Assembly (NCBI RefSeq): GCF_041433555.1
Contig: NZ_JAPWBR010000004.1
Span: 39,352-103,351, forward strand
Origin: Granulicatella sp041433555
GTDB taxonomy: Bacteria > Bacillota > Bacilli > Lactobacillales > Aerococcaceae
Length of the DNA stretch: 64,000 nt
Direction: 5' to 3'
This document shows positions 17,020-25,806 of this stretch, one piece after another. Position 1 is the stretch's first letter. The number at the start of each line of letters is the position of its first letter. Made by a program: the position numbers and the translations under genes. The notes beneath the pieces are model-generated. The model had not been told where the DNA came from. It saw nothing but the letters and a program-made list of their open reading frames with translations, and did not search any database.

Positions 17020-19392
17020 CTATTCTTCGATTTTTTCGATTGGGGCAAAACTTGCAAGGAGTCGTTTAATCCCCATTCCTGCAAAGGCCACATCTAACTC
17101 TTGGCGGTCCCCTTCACCAGTAATGCGGACAACGGTTCCTGTTCCCCATTTTTTATGTGACACTTTCATGCCCACAGTCCATCCATCTGTTGAAGATGAA
17201 CTTGCTTGTGGCTTATCCGCACGTTGAATACGCGCTGGTGTCGTTTGTTTCTTTTGTAAATAGCCACCGCCATTAGACGATTGGCTACTTGAGCGATAGC
17301 GGTCAAATAATCCTCCGCCACCTGTTGATGACGTAGACTGAGAGGTGCTACGTGCTCCATACGATGACGTTTGGCTACGCGTTCCATAAGAAGATTTCGA
17401 ATCGTTCGTATAGAAACTGCTTGAGTAATACGAATCACTCACCGTTACGCCTTCTTTTTCTAATAAGCTGTCATCAATTTCTTGCATGAATCGTGACTCA
17501 CGATAGTTTTGTGTCTTCCCGTAAAGAAGTCGTGAGTACGCACGGGTCATAAAGAGTTTCTTCTCAGCACGGGTAATCCCTACATATGCCAAGCGACGTT
17601 CCTCTTCTTCGCCATCTTCTTGGAGTGATCGTCCTGATGGGAAAATCCCGTCTTCCATTCCGACAAGGAACACAACCGGGAACTCAAGTCCTTTTGCCGC
17701 GTGCAAGGTCATTAAGGTGATTTGAGAAGCGCTCGTTTCTTCTTCGCTTTCCATATCTGTCACTAGTGACAAGTCTGTTAAGAATTGGACGAGTGGTGAT
17801 TCTTCAGCCTCTGTATCGAGTCGTTGTTCTTCGAACTCTTTGGCTACCGATAAGAACTCACGCATGTTATCGATACGCGCATCGGCTTCCATCGTACGTG
17901 CTTGTTCAAGGGCTGTAATATACCCTGATTTTGTCATCACTTCTTCAATCAAGTCTGTTAATGTCACAAACTCTTGCATCTTCGTTAAATCGGCGATGAG
18001 TTGTGCAAAATCAGCTAATCCCTTACCTGCTTTTCCAGAAATGCCGTTTAACGGACTTCCGGCTGCTTCAAGTAGCGAGAAACTATGCATTTCGGCAAAG
18101 AGAGCGAGTTTTTCGATACTCTTATCTCCGATACCGCGTTTTGGCGCATTCACCACACGTCTGAAACTAAAGTCATCCGTTGGGTTCACTAGTAGTCGTA
18201 AATAAGCAAGAAGGTCTTTAATTTCCATGCGTTCATAGAAACGCTGGCCTCCGACCATCTTGAATGGCATATTCGCCTTTAGTAAATCTTCTTCAAGAGT
18301 ACGTGACTGCGCGTTACTTCTGTAAAGCACCGCAAAATCGCTATAGTCATACCCGTCGAAGTTCACCATTTTTTGAATCGTGCTGATGACATAACGAGAT
18401 TCATCATCCCCAGAAAAGGCGCAGTAATACGTGATTTTCTCACCTGCTTCATTGTCGGTCCACAATTCTTTCGGCTTACGATTCACATTATTTTCAATGA
18501 CTTGGTTGGCTGCTTTTAAGATGGTCTTTGTCGAACGGTAGTTTTGCTCGAGAAGGACCACTTTGGCATCCGGATAATCTTGTTCAAATGACAAGATGTT
18601 TTCCATATCAGCCCCACGCCATCCGTAAATACTTTGGTCGGCATCCCCTACAACGCAGATGTTTTTGAATTTATCTGCAAGGAGCTTCACCAATAAGTAT
18701 TGCGCGTGGTTGGTATCCTGATACTCATCCACGTGGATATAGTGGAATTGTTGTTGGTAATAATCCAACACCTCTTGATGTTCTTGGAATAATTTCACGG
18801 TCAACATGATAAGGTCATCGAAGTCTACCGTCATATTTTTTCGCATTTCTGCTTGATACTCTTTATAACATTTCGCATAAATTTGGCTCACATAGTCCAA
18901 ATGGTTCTTCGCAAATGTTTCAGCATCTTCGAAATTATTTTTCGCATTACTGATGCTTGCCAACACCCCACGTGGCTCAAAGCGATCCGTATCGATATCG
19001 AGCTTTTGCATAATTCGTTTCATCGCTGAAAGTTGGTCGCCTGAATCGATAATCGTAAACGACTTGGCTAACCCGATATTCTCACAGTAACGACGAAGGA
19101 TACGCACGCACATCGAGTGGAAAGTTGATACCCACATGTCTTGTGCCTGTTCTCCGACAAGTGCCGCCACACGCTCTTTCATCTCGTTGGCCGCTTTATT
19201 CGTAAACGTAATCGCTAAAATATTCCACGGTTGTACCGCTTCTTCTGCCAAAATATAGGCCATGCGGTGGGTTAACACACGCGTCTTCCCACTCCCCGCG
19301 CCAGCCATGACTAGAAGTGGCCCTTGCGTATGCATGACCGCTTCTTTTTGGCGAGGGTTCATTCCCTTAATTAAATCACTCGAATTTTTCAC
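17020..19392 (-). CDS. pcrA: ATP-dependent DNA helicase PcrA
   Basis: A 3'-5' SF1A helicase of repair and rolling-circle replication. The 790-residue protein has Walker A GAGSGKTRVL (about 32-41), the VDEYQDTN box, VGDADQSIYGWRGA, QNYRST, and LMTLHAAKGLEFPVV with a later Q/R-rich VGITRAEK. The Ser/Gly-rich linker near 650-720 leads to a C-terminal Tudor-like RNA polymerase-binding module (KVSHKKWGTGTVV). The start is a GTG preceded by AAGGAC. It heads the pcrA-ligA-camS run. Confidence 0.96.
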   Translation of the reverse strand: MKNSSDLIKGMNPRQKEAVMHTQGPLLVMAGAGSGKTRVLTHRMAYILAEEAVQPWNILAITFTNKAANEMKERVAALVGEQAQDMWVSTFHSMCVRILRRYCENIGLAKSFTIIDSGDQLSAMKRIMQKLDIDTDRFEPRGVLASISNAKNNFEDAETFAKNHLDYVSQIYAKCYKEYQAEMRKNMTVDFDDLIMLTVKLFQEHQEVLDYYQQQFHYIHVDEYQDTNHAQYLLVKLLADKFKNICVVGDADQSIYGWRGADMENILSFEQDYPDAKVVLLEQNYRSTKTILKAANQVIENNVNRKPKELWTDNEAGEKITYYCAFSGDDESRYVISTIQKMVNFDGYDYSDFAVLYRSNAQSRTLEEDLLKANMPFKMVGGQRFYERMEIKDLLAYLRLLVNPTDDFSFRRVVNAPKRGIGDKSIEKLALFAEMHSFSLLEAAGSPLNGISGKAGKGLADFAQLIADLTKMQEFVTLTDLIEEVMTKSGYITALEQARTMEADARIDNMREFLSVAKEFEEQRLDTEAEESPLVQFLTDLSLVTDMESEEETSASQITLMTLHAAKGLEFPVVFLVGMEDGIFPSGRSLQEDGEEEERRLAYVGITRAEKKLFMTRAYSRLLYGKTQNYRESRFMQEIDDSLLEKEGVTVSDSYYSSSFYTNDSKSSYGTRSQTSSYGARSTSQSTSSTGGGGLFDRYRSSSQSSNGGGYLQKKQTTPARIQRADKPQASSSSTDGWTVGMKVSHKKWGTGTVVRITGEGDRQELDVAFAGMGIKRLLASFAPIEKIEE

Positions 19393-19413
19393 AACTCTGT
19401 CCTTTCGTAAAGG

Positions 19414-20538
19414 TTATTGAACGTTGAAAAATAAGTCTGTTACTTCAATTTCTCTGAGTAAATCCACACTTGAAGCTCCGCGTAGTCGAATCACACCAAG
19501 CACGTCAGTTGCGCGTTTTGGTGTTAATTGGAAGAACTCGAAGTCCCATTGTGGTTTCAATAACGTTAATAAACTTGCTTTTTCCATCATCGATTCGTAA
19601 ATTGGCACGATGATCATTTCTTCTTTGATTTCTTTGTATTCGATTGGCAGCCCTGTTGCCACGCGCACAAGAATTTCAGACATGCTATGGCCTAAGAAGG
19701 CGCTGCTGAACTGTTGTTGCACGAGTGGTAATTGGTTAACCCCATCCACATAGAAAATACCGTTATTTCCCATCTTCACTTGAATCGAAAGAATGGTCGT
19801 TCCAGATAAATTATCCATAATCTTGAAGGCGATGCGTTTCAATTCTTGCACCCATTCTGGATTTAGTCGACGAGAAACGATACTGTATTTTAATTTACCC
19901 GTGATGTAGACATCTTCTGAAATCGGAAGGACTGTCACGCGGTCTTCGTAGTCACGTACAACGGTCACTGTAAAATGACGTTGCGCTGGGACGAAGGCTG
20001 TTAACATACATGGGCCTTCTTCTAGTTTTTCAAGAACGCGCTCTTCAAAGTCTTCATCGTAAAGCTCTAACTTTTCTTCCACGCGATTCTTCACAAGATT
20101 GCTTTCTAAGTACGCTGGAAGGCCGATACTCTGGACAATCGAAGGTAATTCGCCGACCGTTGTCACTAAGCTGTATGGTGCAAGGTTAATCGCATGCGTA
20201 TCTAAGAATAATTTTTCAACTGTACGATTTTGCGAAATCTCTGCCAGTTCAAACGATTGATAATAGCGAGTTTTGCTGCTGATCTCGTAAAGCACATCGA
20301 CTGGCACTAAGTTTGTTAATAATAAAACCGTGTCTACTTTTTCTGCGAAATCTAATAACGCCTCACGGTCTTTGTAAGAAGAGACGATTTCATACTCAGC
20401 CATCGAAATAGCCGCCTCGTTCGATTGGTGGTAGCAGTACACAACGTACCCCATTTTTCTTGCTTCGCGAGCGATGGATGCGACTTGCTCATCTCCACCG
20501 ATAATTCCGATGATGGCTCCTGGTAATAACTGACTCAT
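19414..20538 (-). CDS. PurK-like ATP-grasp protein of unclear function
   Basis: A 374-residue protein with PurK layout: N-terminal pre-ATP-grasp fold (GAIIGIIGGDEQVASIAREARKMGYVVYCY), ATP-grasp centre, small C-terminal domain. True PurK (N5-CAIR synthase) has a metal and substrate loop with NEIAPRPHNSGH; here the corresponding stretch reads YVDGVNQLPLVQQQF, losing the Glu, Arg, Pro-His and Ser-Gly residues. No purE or other pur gene is nearby. It lies 21 bases upstream of pcrA on the same strand. It is more likely a paralogue with a changed or lost activity than the purine enzyme. Confidence 0.7.
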   Translation of the reverse strand: MSQLLPGAIIGIIGGDEQVASIAREARKMGYVVYCYHQSNEAAISMAEYEIVSSYKDREALLDFAEKVDTVLLLTNLVPVDVLYEISSKTRYYQSFELAEISQNRTVEKLFLDTHAINLAPYSLVTTVGELPSIVQSIGLPAYLESNLVKNRVEEKLELYDEDFEERVLEKLEEGPCMLTAFVPAQRHFTVTVVRDYEDRVTVLPISEDVYITGKLKYSIVSRRLNPEWVQELKRIAFKIMDNLSGTTILSIQVKMGNNGIFYVDGVNQLPLVQQQFSSAFLGHSMSEILVRVATGLPIEYKEIKEEMIIVPIYESMMEKASLLTLLKPQWDFEFFQLTPKRATDVLGVIRLRGASSVDLLREIEVTDLFFNVQ

Positions 20539-20571
20539 TAATATCCTCTCCTTTACTAATCCGTTTGAACG

Positions 20572-21246
20572 TTACGAACTCTTTCGTACGGACACGGTTG
20601 TTTCTTCTGTTGGTAATTGATCGTATTTATATAATTCATGCTCTTCAATCATTTGAATAAGCTTTTGCGCATAAGTTGGATCGGTCGCATAACCTGCATC
20701 TTGCAAGGCTTGTGCCGCTTGTTTGTAGTTTCTAGCCCCAAGCACCTTGTGATAGAGTGTTGGGTCCCAGTCCACACCGTACGCTAATAATTGGGCATGG
20801 GCTTCAACTGATTCTGCCCAGCTTTCATACACGCGGAACCGCCCATTAATCGTAATCCATGTGTTGTTCACGAATTCTGCGGTTTCTAGGATGACATTGG
20901 GTTCAGTAGCAGACCCTTTCACGCCGTATAAATTATAATATTTACTTGCTAATAAACTCTCTCCCCAGTTCGATTCAAGAATCGCTTGCGCTAAACTCAC
21001 ACTTGGCAACACGCCATAGTCTTTATACGCTTGTTGCGCCGCTGGGATGAGTACTTTTAAAAATTCATCTTGTGTCACATGTATTTCCTGTGGCTCGGAT
21101 TTATGTTCAGATAACCATGTGATGGTCCCGGCCAAAAGAACGCTTGCTACAGCTACGATGAGAAGTCCCGTCAATTTCGATAATGACTTGAACCACTCGA
21201 CAAGATGAAAGACGAATTTATTTTTTCTTTTCTTTCTTTTCGCCAC
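20572..21246 (-). CDS. Membrane-anchored glucosaminidase (peptidoglycan hydrolase)
   Basis: A 224-residue protein with a basic N-terminus (AKRKKRKNK), one transmembrane helix at about 27-47 (LLIVAVASVLLAGTITWL), and an extracellular GH73-type glucosaminidase domain. The probable catalytic Glu is in QAILESNWGES, and YNLYGVKG and VYESWAESVEAHA are family motifs. It should cut N-acetylglucosaminyl bonds in peptidoglycan. The start is GTG at 21246. It has no cell-wall binding repeats, so the helix alone holds it at the surface. It may be cotranscribed with the PurK-like gene 33 bases downstream. Confidence 0.86.
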   Translation of the reverse strand: MAKRKKRKNKFVFHLVEWFKSLSKLTGLLIVAVASVLLAGTITWLSEHKSEPQEIHVTQDEFLKVLIPAAQQAYKDYGVLPSVSLAQAILESNWGESLLASKYYNLYGVKGSATEPNVILETAEFVNNTWITINGRFRVYESWAESVEAHAQLLAYGVDWDPTLYHKVLGARNYKQAAQALQDAGYATDPTYAQKLIQMIEEHELYKYDQLPTEETTVSVRKSS

Positions 21247-21294
21247 AGTTTCACCACTTTCTTTATCTTTTCAATTTTATCATAAAATGGCCTA

Positions 21295-21333
21295 TAAAAA
21301 AATGGATACCCCCTTGTTTCCAAAGAGAGTATC
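21295..21333 (-). terminator. Terminator of the HTH regulator gene
   Basis: On the minus strand, GATACTCTCTTTG and CAAGGGGGTATC pair (with G-U pairs) around GAAA and are followed by CATTTTTTTA, 20 bases after the stop. Confidence 0.8.
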
Positions 21334-21352
21334 GCATTCATTTTGCAAACTT

Positions 21353-21916
21353 CTATTCCTCTAAAGTAGATTCTGGAACAAACGCATTTTTGCTATATTC
21401 CAAATACTTTTGTTGTGCTTTTTCATCATGCATCCATTCAAGGAGCGCTTGTTTTTTCGTACCGATTTGTTTATGGGTAATTCCTACCACACGAATCTCA
21501 ATAATATCTTGGTAACTCCAGTGACCATATGCCGTTGCCACACGTAAAATCGTAACATTTTCCTTGAATTTACCCTTGCTGACAGCAGCCGTTTTCCAAT
21601 CCACACGGACATTTTCTTGACGAATCCAGCGACTCGCAATCGCCACCTTCAAACGTAAATATTCAGCCACTGGGTCTGAAGCGACTTCCGGAAGCACATC
21701 TGCATTTCGAGCGACTTTATTCGCGAGCATCCACTCATAATCCGTAAACAGGCGTGCGATTTTTTGCAGATTTTCTGCCTTCAATCCACGTTCCCCGTTC
21801 TTCCATCTCGTCCAACTTTGGCCACTAATCCCCAATTCTTCTGTATAAAATGCCTTTTCTGAGACATAACGTTCTCTAACAGCGTTCACTACAATTAATA
21901 CAAATGCTTCATGCAT
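21353..21916 (-). CDS. HTH transcriptional regulator, probably autoregulated
   Basis: A 187-residue protein. Residues about 10-60 form a helix-turn-helix of the Cro/C1-like type (SEKAFYTEELGISGQSWTRWKNGERGLKAENLQKIARLF). The rest (about 75-187) is an alpha/beta region of no known family that I can name. The ATG at 21916 has GAGG 8 bases upstream; a GTG at 21925 is possible but too close to the site. Its promoter spacer holds a perfect CACCT-ATT-AGGTG inverted repeat, suggesting autorepression. It stands alone, with its own terminator, divergent from the FUSC-like gene. Confidence 0.72.
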   Translation of the reverse strand: MHEAFVLIVVNAVRERYVSEKAFYTEELGISGQSWTRWKNGERGLKAENLQKIARLFTDYEWMLANKVARNADVLPEVASDPVAEYLRLKVAIASRWIRQENVRVDWKTAAVSKGKFKENVTILRVATAYGHWSYQDIIEIRVVGITHKQIGTKKQALLEWMHDEKAQQKYLEYSKNAFVPESTLEE

Positions 21917-21936
21917 CTTCATCACCTCTTGAACAC

Positions 21937-21965
21937 ATTATACACCTATTAGGTGCATTGTTCAA
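21937..21965 (-). promoter_or_regulatory. HTH regulator promoter with operator palindrome
   Basis: On the minus strand, TTGAAC, 17 bases, TATAAT. The 13-bp inverted repeat CACCTattAGGTG (21943-21955) fills the spacer next to the -10 box. The AGGTGTATAAT string is shared with the gtrA promoter at 9020-9049. Confidence 0.7.
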
Positions 21966-22031
21966 TAACTCTACCATTTTTTAAACACATATATTATAAT
22001 AGCGATATCTAAAAAAAGCAGAGGTGAGAGC

Positions 22032-22535
22032 GTGCCACAATCGTCAAATAATCCATTCCATATCGGACTTCGTACTTTTAAAACAGCCGTGTCTGTGTTT
22101 ATTTGCGTGGTTTTATTTAGAGTCTTACATCGTGGTTCGCCAATGTTAGCCGCCTTGTCCGCTATTTTCAGCTTGCGAACAGACCATCAACAAACGTTTA
22201 AATTCGCACTTTCTCGTTGTATCGGAAATACAACCGGCGGAGTCGTGGCTATCATCTTATTCTACGTAAGAGCCGTTCTCCCATTTCCAGAATATACCGA
22301 TTTACTACTGGCACCTGCTGGTATCGTAATAATTATTTTATTCTGTAATCGATTCAACAAGACCGGTGTGATTAACTCATGCGCCACTTTCCTTGTCATC
22401 TTCTTCAATATAGAGGCAGGCCAAAATACCGCCTACGCGATTCAACGAATTCTCGATACAATTATCGGAGCGCTCATTGCGATTGGGGTAAACCACTTAC
22501 TACCAAATCCGCATCTTAAAGAACAACAATCTTAA
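22032..22535 (+). CDS. FUSC-like (aromatic acid exporter) membrane protein, short form
   Basis: A 167-residue protein with four to five transmembrane segments. It resembles the N-terminal membrane half of the FUSC/aromatic acid exporter family (HIGLRTFKTAVSVFICVVLFR, SPMLAALSAIFSLR, IGNTTGGVVAIILF, RILDTIIGALIAIGVNHLL). Larger relatives have a cytoplasmic C-terminal domain that is absent here. The start is GTG at 22032 after AGAGGTGAG. A TATAAT box lies at 21995-22000. It is divergent from the HTH regulator, which may control it; a strong terminator follows. Confidence 0.72.
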   Translation: MPQSSNNPFHIGLRTFKTAVSVFICVVLFRVLHRGSPMLAALSAIFSLRTDHQQTFKFALSRCIGNTTGGVVAIILFYVRAVLPFPEYTDLLLAPAGIVIIILFCNRFNKTGVINSCATFLVIFFNIEAGQNTAYAIQRILDTIIGALIAIGVNHLLPNPHLKEQQS

Positions 22536-22541
22536 ATAGAA

Positions 22542-22575
22542 AGAGTTCTACCACACTGGTAGAACTCTCTTTTTG
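22542..22575 (+). terminator. Terminator after the FUSC-like gene
   Basis: AGAGTTCTACCA and TGGTAGAACTCT pair around CAC and are followed by CTTTTTG. It may also act weakly for the converging operon. Confidence 0.88.
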
Positions 22576-22586
22576 TACTTATTTTT

Positions 22587-23777
22587 TTATTTCATACGCA
22601 TCATGCCGTACATACGTGTATCGATAAAGAACACATCATCCTTCACATCAATCGTCTTCGAAAGAAGAATGTCTTTTGTTTCCATTGATTGCACACGTAG
22701 CGTTGGTTTGCCATCGACAAGAGTAATCATCACAAGATTGCCTTTGTTCAAGTACACTTGTGGCGCATAGACATCTGTTTCAGTCGTAAAGGCTTCTTCT
22801 AGTTTCTGTGCCCCTGCATTAAGAACATAGTATTTTGTCTCGTTATTTTTGCGTTCACTTGCTTTCACATACGTATCCGACCCAGTAAATGCAGGCACCT
22901 CATCTGCCAACGCAATATAGGCTTTGTCTCCCACTGTGTATAGAATCGATTGTACCGCACTCATGCCCTGTTCAGGTGTGATTTCTGTAAACTTCTCTGT
23001 CTCAGCATCAAAAGTCATTAAGCGGAATTTTTCATCTCTTGAATACATACTCTTAAACAGCAGCACTTGTGGGTCATACATGCGAGAGCTCTTGGCTTCT
23101 CCCCATGCAATCGAAGCGTATTCCTCTGGTAATTTCACGCGTTTTGCCGGAGTTGTTGCTCCCGTTTCTAAGTTCACAGAGAATGTTACTAAGAAATAGG
23201 TTGGTGCTTTCGAGCCTCTATTTTCATACTCAGGCATCGGAACCACTCCATACACGGTATTGCCTTTTCTATAGAAAGTGACATCCGTGATGAAATGACT
23301 ATCGTCCCCGCGCACTTCTTTCGTAATCGGAACCGATACAGTTGTGACCTTCTTCGTCTCTTTATTGATGATACTAAAATTCACTTTTGGATCTGTTGTG
23401 CTTTCAAAGCTATAAGTCAAGCCGTATAGAAGGTCATACCCCTTAAACGCCACCAGATTGTCATAATTTGGACGGTCTGTAAAAGAAAAGTCAGCCAATC
23501 TCTTTTTCGTTTGGAAGTTGTAGGCATTCTCGGAAAATCCAACACGTTTTACGTCTCCATCTAAAAGTGCATACTCTGCGCCCTTAGACGACGTCAAATC
23601 ATCTGTGGAATACGACATTTCAAAGGTTGCTCCGTCGACTAATTTTTTCTCTTCATCGGTTAATTGAATCGATACCGGAGCAGGCTTCACTTCTTGATAC
23701 GCTGCGTGCCCAGCTGTTGCTAGAAACACAAGTCCACTAAAGGCAAATACTGCTGTTGCAAATTTACTTGATTTCAT
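22587..23777 (-). CDS. Secreted or membrane-anchored protein of unknown function, ABC-operon partner
   Basis: A 396-residue protein with an N-terminal signal or anchor (MKSSKFATAVFAFSGLVFLATAGHAAY) and no other membrane segment. The body is rich in short beta-strands with repeated patterns (YALLDGDVKRVGF, YNFQTKKRL, YVLNAGAQKLEEAF) like a beta-propeller, which is my inference from strand spacing. It is the last gene of the GntR-ATPase-permease operon, 12 bases after the permease gene. I do not recognise a family. It might sense or shield what the transporter handles. Confidence 0.6.
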   Translation of the reverse strand: MKSSKFATAVFAFSGLVFLATAGHAAYQEVKPAPVSIQLTDEEKKLVDGATFEMSYSTDDLTSSKGAEYALLDGDVKRVGFSENAYNFQTKKRLADFSFTDRPNYDNLVAFKGYDLLYGLTYSFESTTDPKVNFSIINKETKKVTTVSVPITKEVRGDDSHFITDVTFYRKGNTVYGVVPMPEYENRGSKAPTYFLVTFSVNLETGATTPAKRVKLPEEYASIAWGEAKSSRMYDPQVLLFKSMYSRDEKFRLMTFDAETEKFTEITPEQGMSAVQSILYTVGDKAYIALADEVPAFTGSDTYVKASERKNNETKYYVLNAGAQKLEEAFTTETDVYAPQVYLNKGNLVMITLVDGKPTLRVQSMETKDILLSKTIDVKDDVFFIDTRMYGMMRMK

Positions 23778-23789
23778 GATAACCCCTCC

Positions 23790-24593
23790 TTACACACTAA
23801 CCTTATGATTTAATAAATAATCGCTTAGTAGCATATTTAAAACAATCCAAATGAGCATGCTACCGATTAAAAAGACCATCGCTTCATTTCCAATTAAACG
23901 AACGACAAATTGTGTGCGCATGATAGCTGTGAATGTCACAACAATGACTAAAACGTAGAGGACGACCGAAGTTACCTTACGAACGTACCCCTTCTTCTCA
24001 ACCCCAAAGACAAGAATTGCGAGTTGGAAGACCGTCACGATGAGGGCTATCCCCATCGTCAAAATGAGAAGAAACTGCACCGCATATTGTGGCACTAGAA
24101 GCGGCATTGCCATAGAGTTTGTCACAAGCGACCATGGTGTGATGTGGTACTGTGCAAACTCTGGAATAAAGAAGCTTGTGAGGTAGTAGTTTAAGAACAC
24201 CCCAACTACTTGAACGGCTTGTAAGAAGAACGTAATCACAAGCATTGTTAATAATTTAGCCCAGTAGATTCCAAAACGGGATCCTGGAAGCATGAGTAGA
24301 CGGTAAATAAATGAGCCTTTGCTGCTCCATTCTCTCGACCAAATCACTGCCGAGTAAACCAAAATCGCTGTTCCCGCAAAGAACACTGGAAGTCCGATTG
24401 AGAGTTGGTCTAGCACGACTTGTTTCACGATATCAGGACTCACAATGCGCAATTGTCCGGTTAATAACCCAGTCGTCGCAAGGGTCTTCACCTTCAACCC
24501 TAGTTGCAATAAGATTTGAAGTAAGGCCACCACGAGGATGAATCCTTTCGCCTGGCCGATATTATAAATCGTTAAGTTGATGACTTTCTTCAT
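23790..24593 (-). CDS. ABC transporter permease
   Basis: A 267-residue membrane protein with six hydrophobic segments, in the size and style of YtrC/YtrD or ABC-2 type permeases (MKKVINLTIYNIGQAKGFILVVALLQ at the start). The start overlaps the ATPase stop by ATGA, so it is translationally coupled to the ATPase. The substrate is unknown. Related GntR(YtrA)-linked transporters in bacilli respond to cell wall-acting compounds or acetoin, but the sequence does not decide this. Confidence 0.8.
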   Translation of the reverse strand: MKKVINLTIYNIGQAKGFILVVALLQILLQLGLKVKTLATTGLLTGQLRIVSPDIVKQVVLDQLSIGLPVFFAGTAILVYSAVIWSREWSSKGSFIYRLLMLPGSRFGIYWAKLLTMLVITFFLQAVQVVGVFLNYYLTSFFIPEFAQYHITPWSLVTNSMAMPLLVPQYAVQFLLILTMGIALIVTVFQLAILVFGVEKKGYVRKVTSVVLYVLVIVVTFTAIMRTQFVVRLIGNEAMVFLIGSMLIWIVLNMLLSDYLLNHKVSV

Positions 24594-25279
24594 GGTAAGT
24601 ATACCTCCCTCATCACATCGACAATTGATTTGCCCTCTTCTTCGCGGACTTCTTCTGGATAGAATTCCTTCACTACACGTCCATCGTTTAAGAGCACTGC
24701 TTTATCGACGATATACTCAATATCATTAATTTCATGCGTTGTAATCAATACGCCCCGTCCATCAAGTAGGTCGCTTGTAAACACACGCGCGATTTCTTCA
24801 CGGGTAAACACGTCGATTCCTGAAAATGGTTCGTCCATCAAGATGTAATCTGTATCCAGCCCCATCCCGAGAAGCAAGTTCAGTTTAGCAACATTCCCTT
24901 TCGAGAGTGATCGTACTTCATCTTTTAAATTCAAACGGAAAAAGTCTAATAAATGTCTTTCCTTTTGACGATTCCAGTTTGGATAGAACGTGCGCATAAA
25001 ATCAATTGCCTCGTCCACTGTTTGGTCTGGAGAAATAATCGAACTATCTGTAATGTAGCTCACCTTTTCCGCAAACACTTTACGGGCTGGCATATCATCG
25101 ATAACAACTTTCCCTTTATCAAATGGTAATAGTCCTGCAATACAGTTCATAATCGTTGTTTTCCCAATTCCGTTGACACCAATAAGAGCCGTCACTTCCC
25201 CTTTTTTCGCGTTAAATGAGATGTCATTCAACACTTGTTTCTTTCCAAATCTCTTGCTTAAGTTTTGAACAGTTAACAT
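24590..25279 (-). CDS. ABC transporter ATP-binding protein
   Basis: A 229-residue ATPase with Walker A GVNGIGKTT (about 33-41), signature LSKGN (about 128-132), Walker B YILMDEPFSGID and the H-loop TTHEI. It powers the permease encoded next. It follows the GntR gene by 15 bases with its own AAGGAGCG site. The signature motif LSKGN instead of LSGGQ is common in the YtrB-like branch. Confidence 0.88.
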   Translation of the reverse strand: MLTVQNLSKRFGKKQVLNDISFNAKKGEVTALIGVNGIGKTTIMNCIAGLLPFDKGKVVIDDMPARKVFAEKVSYITDSSIISPDQTVDEAIDFMRTFYPNWNRQKERHLLDFFRLNLKDEVRSLSKGNVAKLNLLLGMGLDTDYILMDEPFSGIDVFTREEIARVFTSDLLDGRGVLITTHEINDIEYIVDKAVLLNDGRVVKEFYPEEVREEEGKSIVDVMREVYLP

Positions 25280-25294
25280 AGTACCGCTCCTTCC

Positions 25295-25648
25295 TTACAA
25301 TTGTTTTTTGAGATGTTCGATAACATCTTCTGCAGTTAAGTTGAGAGGCTTAATCGCTTCTGTAAAGCTTCCAATCGCCTCATCTAACATTTCATCTTTT
25401 AGTTGCTCAATCCGTTCTACATCTTCTGTCACACGACTCATGACATTATTTCCAGTCGTAATCAACCCCATGACCTCCAATTCATGAAAGGCACGTTGGA
25501 CCGTATTGGGATTCACTTGCATGGTTTGCGCAAATTCACGCCGACTCGGCAGCTCTTGGCCTGCTTCCATTCTGTGGGAGGCAATTTCCGCTTTGAAATA
25601 GGCGATTATTTGCTCGTAGACCGGACTTCTTTTATCAAATACGATCAT
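25295..25648 (-). CDS. GntR-family (YtrA subfamily) repressor of the ABC operon
   Basis: A 117-residue protein with the winged HTH (SPVYEQIIAYFKAEIASHRMEAGQELPSRREFAQTMQVNPNTVQRAFHELE, residues 8-60) and the short two-helix tail typical of YtrA regulators. It is the first gene of the operon with ATPase, permease and secreted protein. Two 24-bp palindromic sites around its promoter are the probable operators, so it should repress its own operon and release it on an unknown ligand. Confidence 0.86.
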   Translation of the reverse strand: MIVFDKRSPVYEQIIAYFKAEIASHRMEAGQELPSRREFAQTMQVNPNTVQRAFHELEVMGLITTGNNVMSRVTEDVERIEQLKDEMLDEAIGSFTEAIKPLNLTAEDVIEHLKKQL

Positions 25649-25676
25649 TAGTAACTCCTTTCTTTGATTCCCAATC

Positions 25677-25700
25677 AGTGTATTAACCGGTTAATACACT
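25677..25700. promoter_or_regulatory. GntR operator, perfect 24-bp palindrome
   Basis: Half-site AGTGTATTAACC followed by its exact reverse complement GGTTAATACACT. It lies just downstream of the predicted transcription start and 29 bases before the GntR start codon. Confidence 0.75.
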
Positions 25701-25708
25701 TACCTTTA

Positions 25709-25742
25709 ACTGTATTATGCGCTTAGTACACTCAAATGTCAA
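25709..25742 (-). promoter_or_regulatory. GntR-ABC operon promoter overlapping a second operator
   Basis: On the minus strand, TTGACA, 17 bases, CATAAT (25714-25742). A second, imperfect copy of the operator (AGTGTACTAAGC on one side, GCATAATACAGT on the other, 25709-25732) covers the -10 box. Its centre is 32 bp from the centre of the perfect site, close to three helical turns. Confidence 0.75.
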
Positions 25743-25771
25743 TAGCGTTTTCAAAAATATTTTTAAAAAAT

Positions 25772-25800
25772 AAAAAAGACGACTCAAAATCGAGTCGTCT
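25772..25800 (-). terminator. Terminator of the OatA-like gene
   Basis: On the minus strand, AGACGACTC and GAGTCGTCT pair around GATTTT and are followed by TTTTTTATTTTT. Confidence 0.92.
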
Positions 25801-25806
25801 CCACGG

